DNA of 64,000 bases from UMGS1279 sp045540715 (lineage in GTDB: Bacteria > Bacillota > Clostridia > Oscillospirales > Acutalibacteraceae): contig JAZQHT010000001.1 in the NCBI GenBank assembly GCA_045540715.1, positions 1 through 64,000 on the forward strand, read 5' to 3'. Made by a program: the position numbers and the translations under genes. Below the pieces are notes generated by a model. That model ran no database searches and had not been told where the DNA came from. It saw only the letters and a list, made by a program, of their open reading frames with translations. Position 1 is the first letter of the stretch. Each line of letters starts with the position of its first letter. Positions 8,768 through 16,688 of the stretch are shown in pieces.

Positions 8768-8862
8768 TAAAGGGGAGGTGAAGACTCAAGTTTTTAAATG
8801 GTTAATTATTACAAAAATGTAAAACTTTAAAAAACACCACCACAGGTTGTGTTTAAAAACTT
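8768..8862 (+). other. Non-coding stretch with a perfect Shine-Dalgarno and inverted repeat
   Basis: Between bofA and proC lies a GGAGGTGA (8774-8781), fully complementary to the 16S rRNA tail, without a normal gene behind it. The only ATG in reach (8798-8830) encodes ten residues (MVNYYKNVKL) at an over-long 16-base spacing. An 11-base perfect inverted repeat (8788-8798 with 8852-8862) encloses this micro-frame, and a weaker stem AAACAC/GTGTTT lies inside. No promoter is obvious. It could be a tiny translated element, a structured RNA or gene debris. Confidence 0.4.
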
Positions 8863-8930
8863 CAAAAAATACTGCTAAATGTGGTTAACATAATAACTTT
8901 ACATAATGTTAAAATGTTAATAAAATTCTA

Positions 8931-8960
8931 TTGACAAACAAACAGTAAAAATGATAAACT
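8931..8960 (+). promoter_or_regulatory. Promoter of proC
   Basis: TTGACA (8931-8936) is followed after 18 bases by TAAACT (8955-8960), which has the extended element TGA (8952-8954). The AAAGGGG ribosome site of proC follows at about 8977-8983. Confidence 0.7.
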
Positions 8961-8993
8961 ATTAATTACATATAATAAAGGGGAATATTACTG

Positions 8994-9797
8994 ATGTTAG
9001 AGAAAATCGGCTTTATTGGTTGTGGCAATATGGCAACTGCAATAATAAACGGAATTGTAAACCAAGGTTACATAATTCCTGAAAATATTTTTGTTTACGA
9101 TATTGATGAAAATAAGACAAATGCAATTAAAGCCAATTTAAACCTAAAAGTTAGTTTAGATATTCCATCTTTATGTTTAAATTCTGACGTCATCTTTTTA
9201 TGTGTAAAACCTCAAACGATTGATGAACCGCTTAATGCTTTAAAAGAAGTTTTAAAAAATAAAGTATTAGTTTCAATTTGCGCTGGAGTAAAAATTAAAA
9301 AAATTAATTCGTATTTTGAGACGGATAAAAAGATTATTCGCGTTATGCCAAATCTTTGCTTAATGTATAACGAAGGGGCTTCGGCTATATCTTCTTATAA
9401 CGTAAATAATGATGAACTAGACTTTGTTTTTAATATTTTTAATAGTTTGGGTAAAGCAATAAAAATTGATGAATCTTTGTTAGACGTTGTAACCGGCCTT
9501 TCTGGTAGTGGCCCTGCATTTGTTTTTGAATTTTTAAATTCTCAAATTGAAGCTGCAACAAGTTTGGGGTTAGGTTATAAAGAAGCCAAAAGTTTGTTGG
9601 TTCAAACTTTAAAAGGTAGCGCAAAAGTTTTAGAAGAAAGCGATAAAAGTGTTGATGAATTAATTGCAATGGTTTCTTCTAAGGGCGGCACCACTGTTGC
9701 TGGTTTAACAGCAATGCGTGAAAATGGGTTTAATAATGCTGCAAAATCTGCTGTAATTTCAGCAACAAACCGTTCAAAAGAACTTTCTAATTTATAG
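8994..9797 (+). CDS. proC: Pyrroline-5-carboxylate reductase
   Basis: The 267-residue enzyme catalyses the last step of proline synthesis, NAD(P)H-dependent reduction of 1-pyrroline-5-carboxylate. The Rossmann motif GFIGCGNMATAI is at residues 6-17 and the family signature region (VTGLSGSGPAFVFEF, then KGGTTVAGL near 229) is intact. ATG at 8994 is preceded by AAAGGGG. It has its own promoter. proA and proB are not in the window, so precursor supply must come from elsewhere. spoIIM follows 49 bases later. Confidence 0.97.
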   Translation: MLEKIGFIGCGNMATAIINGIVNQGYIIPENIFVYDIDENKTNAIKANLNLKVSLDIPSLCLNSDVIFLCVKPQTIDEPLNALKEVLKNKVLVSICAGVKIKKINSYFETDKKIIRVMPNLCLMYNEGASAISSYNVNNDELDFVFNIFNSLGKAIKIDESLLDVVTGLSGSGPAFVFEFLNSQIEAATSLGLGYKEAKSLLVQTLKGSAKVLEESDKSVDELIAMVSSKGGTTVAGLTAMRENGFNNAAKSAVISATNRSKELSNL

Positions 9798-9846
9798 TAA
9801 TCAATTAATATTGTGTTGCATATAATTTCAAAAAAGGAGGAATTAT

Positions 9847-10482
9847 ATGCAAAGGACAACCATTATAAGACCAAAAGCTATAAAGAGAAAAGAACAGTTT
9901 ATTAGTTTAATTATTAAAAATAACGGACTTTTATTAATTTTTTTATGTTTGCTGTTAGGCCTATGTTTTGGATGTATTTCTAACAATTTGGGATTTTCTT
10001 TTAATGAAAACGATTTTACAAAATATTTAACACTTCGACAGAATAAACCGTTTTTTAGTATATTTTTGTCGTCATTTTTAGAACTTTTACCATTTATTGC
10101 AGTCTGCTTTTTTTCAGGCACTTGCATGGCAGGAAGTTTTATAGTTCCTGTCTTAACCTTGTATAAAGGGTATTTGCTTGGCAGATTACTCGGGTTTTTA
10201 TATTTATCAAAAGGCCTTTACGGTATAGTATTTAACGTAATTTTAATTATACCAACAGCCACCATTTCGGCTATTGGTCTTGTTTTAATGTCGCGTGAAG
10301 CCTTTTTGTTTTCGCTTTGTTTATTAAAATTAGTTTTCCCGGGAAAAGTTCAAGATAAAAGTTTATATCGCGATTTTATGCTTTACTGCAAACGTCAGTT
10401 AGCATTAGTAATTTTGTTTATAGTTGCATCTTTAATTGATGCCATATTTTCTGTAGGTTTTATATCATTTTTTAATTTTTAA
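9847..10482 (+). CDS. spoIIM: Stage II sporulation protein M
   Basis: A 211-residue membrane protein with five or six predicted helices (first at about residues 28-45). SpoIIM is the scaffold of the SpoIID-SpoIIM-SpoIIP complex that remodels septal peptidoglycan during engulfment of the forespore. The size, the basic N-terminus and the FFSGTCMAG loop match the family. ATG follows a strong AAAGGAGG at 9833-9840. Upstream, CATATAAT at 9819-9826 could be a sigma-E -10 element or a vegetative TATAAT; no clear -35 element of either kind is seen. The xerD-like gene starts 12 bases after the stop; spoIIM next to xerD is also the Bacillus order. Confidence 0.9.
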   Translation: MQRTTIIRPKAIKRKEQFISLIIKNNGLLLIFLCLLLGLCFGCISNNLGFSFNENDFTKYLTLRQNKPFFSIFLSSFLELLPFIAVCFFSGTCMAGSFIVPVLTLYKGYLLGRLLGFLYLSKGLYGIVFNVILIIPTATISAIGLVLMSREAFLFSLCLLKLVFPGKVQDKSLYRDFMLYCKRQLALVILFIVASLIDAIFSVGFISFFNF

Positions 10483-10494
10483 GGAGGGAAGGTA

Positions 10495-11361
10495 TTGACG
10501 TATCATATAGAAGAGTTTAAAGGTCATCTTTTATACGAAAAGCGTGTTAGTAAAAACACCTTTGAAAACTATATAAGAGATGTTAATGCCTTTTTAACCT
10601 TTAAACCGTTTAAGGCATTTCCAAGTAATTTGGACGTAGTAGAATTTCAAAATCATTTATTAAGAATCGGTAAAAGTAAATCAACCGTACTTAGAACAAA
10701 TGCTTCGTTAAGATGCTATTTTAATTTTTTACATAAAAAAAAGTTAATAGACAGTTTACCAAATACAAATAATATTAAGTCAGATCCTCACAAAGTGCCT
10801 GAAATTTTAACGGTTCAAGAAATGGAACAGCTTTTATCTGCCCCTGATAGTTCTGATTTTAAGGGACTTCGCGATAAAGCAATTTTAGAAACGTTTTATG
10901 CAACCGGCATTAAAGCTTCAGAATTAATTTCCATTAAGGTTTCGGATGTTAATTTGAATTTAGGTTATATTAGACTTACAAACGGCGGAAAAGAAAGAAT
11001 TTTACCAATGTATCAACGCGCAGTTAAATCTGTTTACGATTATTTAAAATTTACCCGTAATGTTCTAGCATTTAACGATGATGATTATCTCTTTTTAAAC
11101 ATGAGCGGCTCTCCGTTAACAAGACAAGGACTATGGAAAATCATTAAATCCTATGCCGAAAAATCGGGCATTGAAAAGCAAATAACCCCCCACACAATTC
11201 GCCACTCTTTTGCGGCTCATTTAGTTGAAAATGGGGCAGGGGTTAAAGACGTTAAAGAAATTATGGGCTTTTCAGATATCTCGTCTGCCAGAATTTATTC
11301 CGAAATTTTTAAATCCAAATACACAAAAGCATATAATCGATTTCATCCATTATCAAAATAA
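10495..11361 (+). CDS. XerD-like tyrosine recombinase with degenerate catalytic site
   Basis: A 288-residue protein with the usual two domains: an N-terminal SAM-like core-binding domain (about 1-85) and a C-terminal phage-integrase fold. The TTG start follows AAGGAGGG. Family residues retained are His233 and Arg236 (HTIRH) and the nucleophile Tyr268 (ARIYSE). However, the first catalytic Arg is Lys140 (TGIKASEL, normally TGLRxSEL), the hairpin Lys is Asn163 (LTNGGKER, normally xGKGxKER) and the third-motif His is Phe259 (IMGFSD, normally LLGHSS). The position after spoIIM is that of xerD in Bacillus. Standard Xer recombination is therefore doubtful; it may bind DNA without recombining, or chromosome dimers may be resolved by another Xer protein. 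A frameshift or sequencing error does not explain three separate substitutions. Confidence 0.88.
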   Translation: MTYHIEEFKGHLLYEKRVSKNTFENYIRDVNAFLTFKPFKAFPSNLDVVEFQNHLLRIGKSKSTVLRTNASLRCYFNFLHKKKLIDSLPNTNNIKSDPHKVPEILTVQEMEQLLSAPDSSDFKGLRDKAILETFYATGIKASELISIKVSDVNLNLGYIRLTNGGKERILPMYQRAVKSVYDYLKFTRNVLAFNDDDYLFLNMSGSPLTRQGLWKIIKSYAEKSGIEKQITPHTIRHSFAAHLVENGAGVKDVKEIMGFSDISSARIYSEIFKSKYTKAYNRFHPLSK

Positions 11362-11402
11362 AAAACACCAAAGACAGATTAGTCTTCGGTGTTTTTGTTT
11401 TT
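11362..11402. terminator. Bidirectional terminator between xerD-like gene and ABC exporter
   Basis: AAACACC-A-AAGAC (11363-11375) pairs with GTCTT-C-GGTGTTT (11382-11394) with one mismatch. T runs on both strands mean it can serve both converging genes. Confidence 0.88.
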
Positions 11403-11415
11403 TTGACAAAATAGT

Positions 11416-13194
11416 TTATTTTTCGATATATTTTTCGGCTTGTAAATTAAACATATAAGCATATTTTCCGTTTAGTTTCATAAGTTCGTCATGACTACCA
11501 CTTTCTATAATTTCGCCACCAGCAAACATATAAATTTTGTCGGCATTTCTAGTGGTTGAAAGTCTATGAGAAATAAAAATAACGGTTTTATCTTTTGCAT
11601 AATCGCTTATAGCTTTATTTAACTCATATTCAGCGTCCGGGTCGAGAGCAGAGGATGGCTCGTCTAAAATAATCAGGTCAGAATTTTTATAAAACGCTCT
11701 GGCTATTGAAATTTTTTGTCGCTCTCCACCAGAAAGCTGCGTGCCTGAATTATCAAACTCTCTTGTAAGTATTGTATTTACTCCGTTCGTTAGGGCGTTA
11801 AGCTTATCTGTGAAGGTGCTGTTATTAAGTGCATTTTTTACAAGTTCGTCGTCGCTTTGTGTTGCTTCACCACCAACAACGTTTTCTTTTATTGTTGCTG
11901 CAAAAATTTTATAATCTTGAAATACTGCCGCAAATCTTTCACGCAGCTCGTTAATTTTATATTCTTTAATATCGTTACCATTATAAATAATGTTGCCGCT
12001 TGTTGCATCATATAGGCGCATAATCAATTTGGTAAGGGTGGTCTTCCCAGCACCATTATAGCCAACAATAGCGATTTTTTCACCTTTATTAATTTCTAAA
12101 TTTATATTTTTTAGCACAAATTTATCATCTTTTGAATATGAAAAATTTAGGTCTCTAATTACTAAACTTTCAAATTCTGTAACAGATTTATTTCCGCTAA
12201 TGATTTCTGGTTTTGTTTCAGTAAATTTTATAACCTTTTCTGAAAACAGTGAAGTTTCTTGCAATTTTAGAATTTTGTCTATTATATCTTTTAAACAAAA
12301 TGAAAACTTCCAAACGCCACCAACAGCAATAGCAAGTCCGCCTATATCGATGGTTTTTGTTACCATAACGTTATATGCAAGGTATAAAAGCAGTAGCGTA
12401 TCAGCAAATACTCCAAATAGGCCAATTCCAAAAGATAAAGCAGAACGCTTAAAAGCAAACTTATCTACAATTTTATTTTTATCATCACAATTTTTGTTAA
12501 AGTCATTAAATAGATTTTCTGTAACTTTAGAAGCTCTAATATTAGCGGCATATTCTGGTAGTATAAACACACGGCGTATATAATTATCTTTTCTTTGTAA
12601 AGGGTTTAGTTCTTCAGAGTATTTAAGATTTATTTTATTATATGCAGTGGTTAAAAATATCCTTAAAATACAAAATACAAATACAACAATTGTAACAGTA
12701 AAATCTACAGTAATTAATACTCCCGTAAGTGTTATAACAGATAAAGCACTAATTATAATAGAAGCGCAATAATTCATTAAACTTCTTACTTGATTGTAAG
12801 ATTGGTCTAAAGCCCAAACATAATTGTTATAAAACTCAGGATCATCATATTTACATAAATCTAGAGTAGTGGCGTGCTTAAAAAGTTCAACCTGCATTTT
12901 TTGAAATAATACTTCATTATTTACTGCCCATAAATAATGCCAATACCAATTAAAAAATAAGTTTGTAAGCAGTATAAATCCGGCATAAATAAGAATTAAA
13001 TTCAAAATGTCGTTAAAATCCGATTTGTTGCTTATCATACTTAATACTTCTTTTGCATAAAGAACGTTAACTGCGGCATAAATACCGCGCAATATGCCGT
13101 ACCCCAAAACAGCAAAAATATATATTGGGGTGTGTTTTAAAACTTTTTTAATTAACCATATATTATTTTTTAAGGCGCTTTTGTTTTTACTCAT
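11416..13194 (-). CDS. ABC exporter half-transporter, second subunit
   Basis: A 592-residue type IV ABC exporter half: six membrane helices in residues about 15-310, then the ATPase domain. Walker A is VGYNGAGKTTLT, the signature LSGGERQKIS, Walker B LIILDEPSSALD with the catalytic Glu intact, and the switch His lies in ISHRLS. It overlaps the upstream ABC gene by eight bases, so the two are almost certainly a heterodimer, as in BmrCD of Bacillus or other multidrug pairs. The substrate cannot be read; there is no lantibiotic or bacteriocin gene beside it. Expression is probably governed by the attenuator in front of its partner gene. Confidence 0.93.
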   Translation of the reverse strand: MSKNKSALKNNIWLIKKVLKHTPIYIFAVLGYGILRGIYAAVNVLYAKEVLSMISNKSDFNDILNLILIYAGFILLTNLFFNWYWHYLWAVNNEVLFQKMQVELFKHATTLDLCKYDDPEFYNNYVWALDQSYNQVRSLMNYCASIIISALSVITLTGVLITVDFTVTIVVFVFCILRIFLTTAYNKINLKYSEELNPLQRKDNYIRRVFILPEYAANIRASKVTENLFNDFNKNCDDKNKIVDKFAFKRSALSFGIGLFGVFADTLLLLYLAYNVMVTKTIDIGGLAIAVGGVWKFSFCLKDIIDKILKLQETSLFSEKVIKFTETKPEIISGNKSVTEFESLVIRDLNFSYSKDDKFVLKNINLEINKGEKIAIVGYNGAGKTTLTKLIMRLYDATSGNIIYNGNDIKEYKINELRERFAAVFQDYKIFAATIKENVVGGEATQSDDELVKNALNNSTFTDKLNALTNGVNTILTREFDNSGTQLSGGERQKISIARAFYKNSDLIILDEPSSALDPDAEYELNKAISDYAKDKTVIFISHRLSTTRNADKIYMFAGGEIIESGSHDELMKLNGKYAYMFNLQAEKYIEK

Positions 13195-15004
13195 TTACTT
13201 CACCGCCTTTATAGTTTTTAGACTGTCTTAAGAACATTTTTGCATACTTGCCATTGAGTTGCATTAATTCAGCGTGATTACCACTTTCTAAGATTTCGCC
13301 GTTTTCTACGTAATAAATTTTGTCTGCTAAAACGGCAGAAGAAAGTCTATGCGAAATAAATATCATCCCACAGTTTTTACAAGCTTTTAACATGCGGTTA
13401 TACATTTCTGCTTCTGCTATTGGGTCAAGCGCGGAAGACGGTTCATCTAGAATTACAAATCTGTTTTCTTTTGAATAAACGTGAGAAATAGAAAGCTTTT
13501 GTTGTTCGCCGCCGGATAACAATTCGCCTTCTTCATCAAACTCCTTAGTCATAATAGAGTTTTCTTGGTTTTTAAACTTTAAAACCTTTTCGTATAAATC
13601 GCTTTTCTTTAAAGAATCAATAACAATTTCATTATCCCCATCAAAGCGTTTTCTTAATAAAACGTTGTCGGCTGTCGTTAATGCAAACATATTATATTCT
13701 TGCAATACTGCTGCAAAAATATCTCTATATTCCGTTAGATTATATTCTTTAATGTTTTTACCTAAATATGTGATTTCACCTTCGGGGTCATATAATCTTA
13801 ATATAAGTTTTATTAAGGTGGATTTGCCTGCGCCATTATGTCCAACAATAGCTATTTTTTCGTTTTTACCAACTGTTAAGTTTATGTTTTTAAGTGTATA
13901 ATTTTTGGCACCGTCATATTTAAAAGAAACATTTTTAAGCTCTAAGCTTCCTTTATCTTTTGGTATCTTTGCGTTTCCATCTTTAATTGTAACGGGATGG
14001 TCTAAAAATTGGCGCAGATTTTCAATATATAAGGCGTTTTCTTGAAATTTAATAAATTGTGTTGCAGAGTCGCTTAAAGTATATGCAATAGAGTCAACAG
14101 AGTTTATTATGGCAATACAGTCGCCAATGCCCATAGTGTTAGTTACAAGAGTAGAATATATCGCGTAAATGGTAGCACCTAAAATTGTAAATATCTCATT
14201 TATCCACGCAATAATGTGATTGACAAATATTAAAGAAACACCATATTTCTTTAAAAGCATTATGTTTTTATCTGTTGCTTCTTTAAAACGTGTAATAAGT
14301 AGGGGAGACATATTGGAAAGTCGCAATTCTTTTGCGTAATCTGATAAATAAAATACACGCTTTGAATAATCGCGATGACGACTTACTTCTCTTGTTTCCA
14401 TTGTTCTTGCATAACTTAATGAATTTACTTTTGCATTAAGCGGAATTGTAAATAATGGGAAAATTAAAAAGATTAAAAGTACAGGATTAATTGTAAAAAG
14501 CATAACTAAAGCAGAGATGAACTTTGTAAGTCTATATGTCATGTTTTTTATCATCTCTACAATAAAAGTAATTCGTGTTGCACAGTCGTCAACGGCCTTT
14601 ACAAATTTATCGTAATATTCAGGGTTATCGTAGCAAGAAAGATCAACTTTTGAAGCATGTGAAAAAATTTGACCATTTATGCGCAAATATACTTTATTTA
14701 TCTTTTTTAAATACGTGCCATTATAATAAACTTCAAAAATAATTTGATAAATAACCTGTAAAATAAGCCAGATTAATATAAAAGTTGCAATATGCCAAAA
14801 ATCGCGTTTCTGTTCAATTCCTTGTAGCACTAAACGCAATAAATATGTAGAAGAAATAAAGTCCGAAAAACCTGCAAAAGCAAACATTAAAATATCAATT
14901 AAAACAAGGTCTTTTGAAGCTTTGTTAATTTCTTTTAATATGAACAGGTTGTTCGAAATAGTTCTTCTTATAGGCAATTTTGTTGTTCGTCTATCAACCG
15001 CCAT
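13187..15004 (-). CDS. ABC exporter half-transporter, first subunit
   Basis: A 605-residue ABC half-exporter with membrane domain (about 35-330) and ATPase domain. Walker A is VGHNGAGKSTLI, the signature LSGGEQQKLS, Walker B FVILDEPSSALD, and the switch region ISHRLSS. A longer TTG-initiated frame begins at 15016, but it would run through the GGAGGG ribosome site, so ATG at 15004 is the better start. The gene is the first of the pair and directly follows an attenuator: its ribosome site touches the T run of the terminator. Both ATP sites look competent, unlike many heterodimers in which one is degenerate. Drug or toxic-peptide export is the likely role, inferred from family and leader. Confidence 0.93.
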   Translation of the reverse strand: MAVDRRTTKLPIRRTISNNLFILKEINKASKDLVLIDILMFAFAGFSDFISSTYLLRLVLQGIEQKRDFWHIATFILIWLILQVIYQIIFEVYYNGTYLKKINKVYLRINGQIFSHASKVDLSCYDNPEYYDKFVKAVDDCATRITFIVEMIKNMTYRLTKFISALVMLFTINPVLLIFLIFPLFTIPLNAKVNSLSYARTMETREVSRHRDYSKRVFYLSDYAKELRLSNMSPLLITRFKEATDKNIMLLKKYGVSLIFVNHIIAWINEIFTILGATIYAIYSTLVTNTMGIGDCIAIINSVDSIAYTLSDSATQFIKFQENALYIENLRQFLDHPVTIKDGNAKIPKDKGSLELKNVSFKYDGAKNYTLKNINLTVGKNEKIAIVGHNGAGKSTLIKLILRLYDPEGEITYLGKNIKEYNLTEYRDIFAAVLQEYNMFALTTADNVLLRKRFDGDNEIVIDSLKKSDLYEKVLKFKNQENSIMTKEFDEEGELLSGGEQQKLSISHVYSKENRFVILDEPSSALDPIAEAEMYNRMLKACKNCGMIFISHRLSSAVLADKIYYVENGEILESGNHAELMQLNGKYAKMFLRQSKNYKGGEVNE

Positions 15005-15014
15005 AAAACCCTCC

Positions 15015-15174
15015 AAAACAAAAAATGCGTTCCGTAAAGGAACGCACCGAAAAAGTGTTATCCTTTACTTGTTGCTACACAATCTCTCCCATCATGGTAT
15101 GAGTAAAAAAGGGAACACCTTTTACCAAGGTATTGTCCCATGATGGAATAAAAATATTCGTGATTGTGTAGCAA
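15015..15174 (-). promoter_or_regulatory. Attenuator leader controlling the ABC exporter operon
   Basis: On the minus strand the transcript begins almost exactly at a 13-bp perfect stem (15162-15174 with 15072-15084). This encloses a 9-bp stem (15138-15146 with 15089-15097) and a third hairpin (GGGA/TCCC plus ACCTT/AAGGT, about 15108-15139). Next comes an intrinsic terminator, TGCGTTCC/GGAACGCA (15026-15033 with 15039-15046), with a T run at 15015-15026 just before the GGAGGG of the ABC gene. The minus-strand segment GTAAAGGA (15061-15068) can pair with TCCTTTAC in the terminator (15034-15041), forming a classical antiterminator. This is a switchable attenuator. Whether the signal is a stalled ribosome or a bound ligand cannot be decided from sequence; I do not recognise a known riboswitch class. 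Confidence 0.82.
15058..15141 (-). CDS. Candidate 27-residue leader peptide of the attenuator
   Basis: An ATG-initiated frame of 27 codons runs through the leader hairpins and ends at TAA (15058-15060), right before the terminator. The peptide starts MGQYLGKRC and ends GRDCVATSKG. Its last codons (AGT AAA GGA) contain the antiterminator strand, so a ribosome reaching the stop would block antitermination while one stalled earlier would free it. That is the layout of antibiotic-responsive leaders such as bmrB before bmrCD. Against it, no Shine-Dalgarno is visible before the ATG and the ATG lies inside the 9-bp stem. An in-frame TTG at 15174 would lie at the expected transcript start. Translation is therefore plausible but unproven. 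Confidence 0.5.
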   Translation of the reverse strand: MGQYLGKRCSLFYSYHDGRDCVATSKG

Positions 15175-15178
15175 TTTA

Positions 15179-15207
15179 ATATTAAAACATATTTAAGTTT
15201 GTGTCAA
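15179..15207 (-). promoter_or_regulatory. Promoter of the ABC exporter leader
   Basis: On the minus strand TTGACA (15202-15207) and TAATAT (15179-15184) are separated by 17 bases. The expected start, about seven bases downstream, coincides with the first bases of the 13-bp leader stem. The promoter lies immediately after the MATE stop codon. Confidence 0.82.
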
Positions 15208-15212
15208 GTTTT

Positions 15213-16568
15213 TTAAGATGGGTTATTTGATTTTTTTATAATTTTTTTATAATTTATTAAAAATATCATTAAAGTTAATATAAAACATAGACAGTCTGCA
15301 ATTGGTTGCACAAGTGTTATTGCTAAATATGAACCTTTAAAAATCTTAGGTATAAAAAAGGCAAGCGGAATTAAAAATAAACCCTGTCTTGTTAAAGAAA
15401 GTGTTGCCGCAAGTAACGGCTTTTTAACACCTTGAAAATATACCGTAAGGGTTTGTATAAAAGCTACTAAGGTTAAGGGAACCGAGTGCACCCATAAAGA
15501 TAGTGCGGCATTTTTAATAACATCATTTTTAGCACTAAAAATACTGCAAATAGGTTTTTTAAAAATAATAAATACAAGTGTAAAAAACAGCCCAACTGCC
15601 GCCGTTAAAATAATAGAAAATTTAAGTCCTTTATTAAGGCGCGAGTTTGCTTTTTGCCCGTAGTTATAAGCACAAAAGGGCAAAAATGCTTGTGTATAAC
15701 CAAGTATCGTTTGAAAAATTAACATATATATTTTATTGCCAATTCCAAAGCCGGCAACAGCGCTTGTAGAAATAACCGATGCCGCAGAATTAAGCATAGA
15801 AAAAGCAATGCTGGAAAAAAGTTGCATTAAAAAGGTTGGAAGCCCAAGAGAAGCGATTTCTTTTAAAACTTGGATAATTTTCACTTGTTTTATTGATTTA
15901 AAAGATATTTGCTTTTGCACAATAAAATATATTACCGAATATAAAACTGCACTACCTTGTGAGATTATAAGTGCTAAAATTAACCCTAATGCTTTAAGCT
16001 TAAAAACAAATAAAAATAGTGCGTCTAAACCAATATTTAAAAAAGCCGCAACCAGCATGGTGTTCATAGAGTGAAGCACCTTGCCAAGTGCTCTAAAAAG
16101 GTTATTAAAAATCATATTCAAAATTGGTAAAAACGCAAAAATTAAAAGCCATTTTAAATATGTGTTTGAATACTCTGATGTTTCTTTTTTTACCCCAATA
16201 AATACGCTTAATTGTTTAAAAAATACTAACCCTAAAATACTAACAACCGCAGCAATTATAAGGCCGAATATTATACTAAAAGCAGCAATACTCGTGAATT
16301 TTTGTTTGTTGTTTTTACCAAGTTCTCTGCCACCTAAAGCCGATGCTCCAATACCAACCATTTGCCCCAGTGCATTAATAGCAGTAAATACGGGGAAGGT
16401 AAGTGCTGTTGTTGCAAGCAAAGAGGTATCGTTAATCACTCCAACAAAAGCAGTGGTTATCATCTGCGCTAATGCAGTAAAAAGCATTGCAATAATGCTT
16501 GGATATGCAAGTTTTAGCATAGAACTATTTACGTTTTCACTTTCAAAAAGTTTTGTGGTGCTTTGCAT
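15213..16568 (-). CDS. MATE family efflux transporter
   Basis: A 451-residue protein with twelve predicted helices in the two-bundle MATE arrangement; these antiporters use sodium or proton gradients to expel cationic drugs and dyes. The N-terminal region has LAYPSIIAMLFTALAQ and a helix-2 stretch FVGVINDTSLLAT typical of the family's DinF/NorM type. A longer frame starts at 16586, but GAGAGGAG lies between it and ATG at 16568, so the latter is the real start. It ends just before the promoter of the ABC leader, on the same strand; read-through into that leader is possible since no separate terminator is seen. Two drug-type exporters in a row suggest a small resistance locus. Confidence 0.92.
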   Translation of the reverse strand: MQSTTKLFESENVNSSMLKLAYPSIIAMLFTALAQMITTAFVGVINDTSLLATTALTFPVFTAINALGQMVGIGASALGGRELGKNNKQKFTSIAAFSIIFGLIIAAVVSILGLVFFKQLSVFIGVKKETSEYSNTYLKWLLIFAFLPILNMIFNNLFRALGKVLHSMNTMLVAAFLNIGLDALFLFVFKLKALGLILALIISQGSAVLYSVIYFIVQKQISFKSIKQVKIIQVLKEIASLGLPTFLMQLFSSIAFSMLNSAASVISTSAVAGFGIGNKIYMLIFQTILGYTQAFLPFCAYNYGQKANSRLNKGLKFSIILTAAVGLFFTLVFIIFKKPICSIFSAKNDVIKNAALSLWVHSVPLTLVAFIQTLTVYFQGVKKPLLAATLSLTRQGLFLIPLAFFIPKIFKGSYLAITLVQPIADCLCFILTLMIFLINYKKIIKKSNNPS

Positions 16569-16624
16569 TTTTAAACTCCTCTCCATTGTAGTATATGTAA
16601 AAACAATGCGCTTCGTTTTTTTAA

Positions 16625-16653
16625 TTGACTTTTTATATATAATTTTATATAAT
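16625..16653 (+). promoter_or_regulatory. Promoter of the serine hydrolase operon
   Basis: TTGACT (16625-16630) and TATAAT (16648-16653) are separated by 17 bases. It drives the operon that begins with the hydrolase at 16689 and continues through ispE. Confidence 0.8.
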
Positions 16654-16688
16654 TTCTATATATACATAATTTTGTTTTGGGTGAAGTT

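Noticed and set aside
14922..15143. Plus-strand frame of 73 codons across the ABC leader
   Set aside because: It is antisense to the ABC start and the structured leader, with no ribosome site or promoter.
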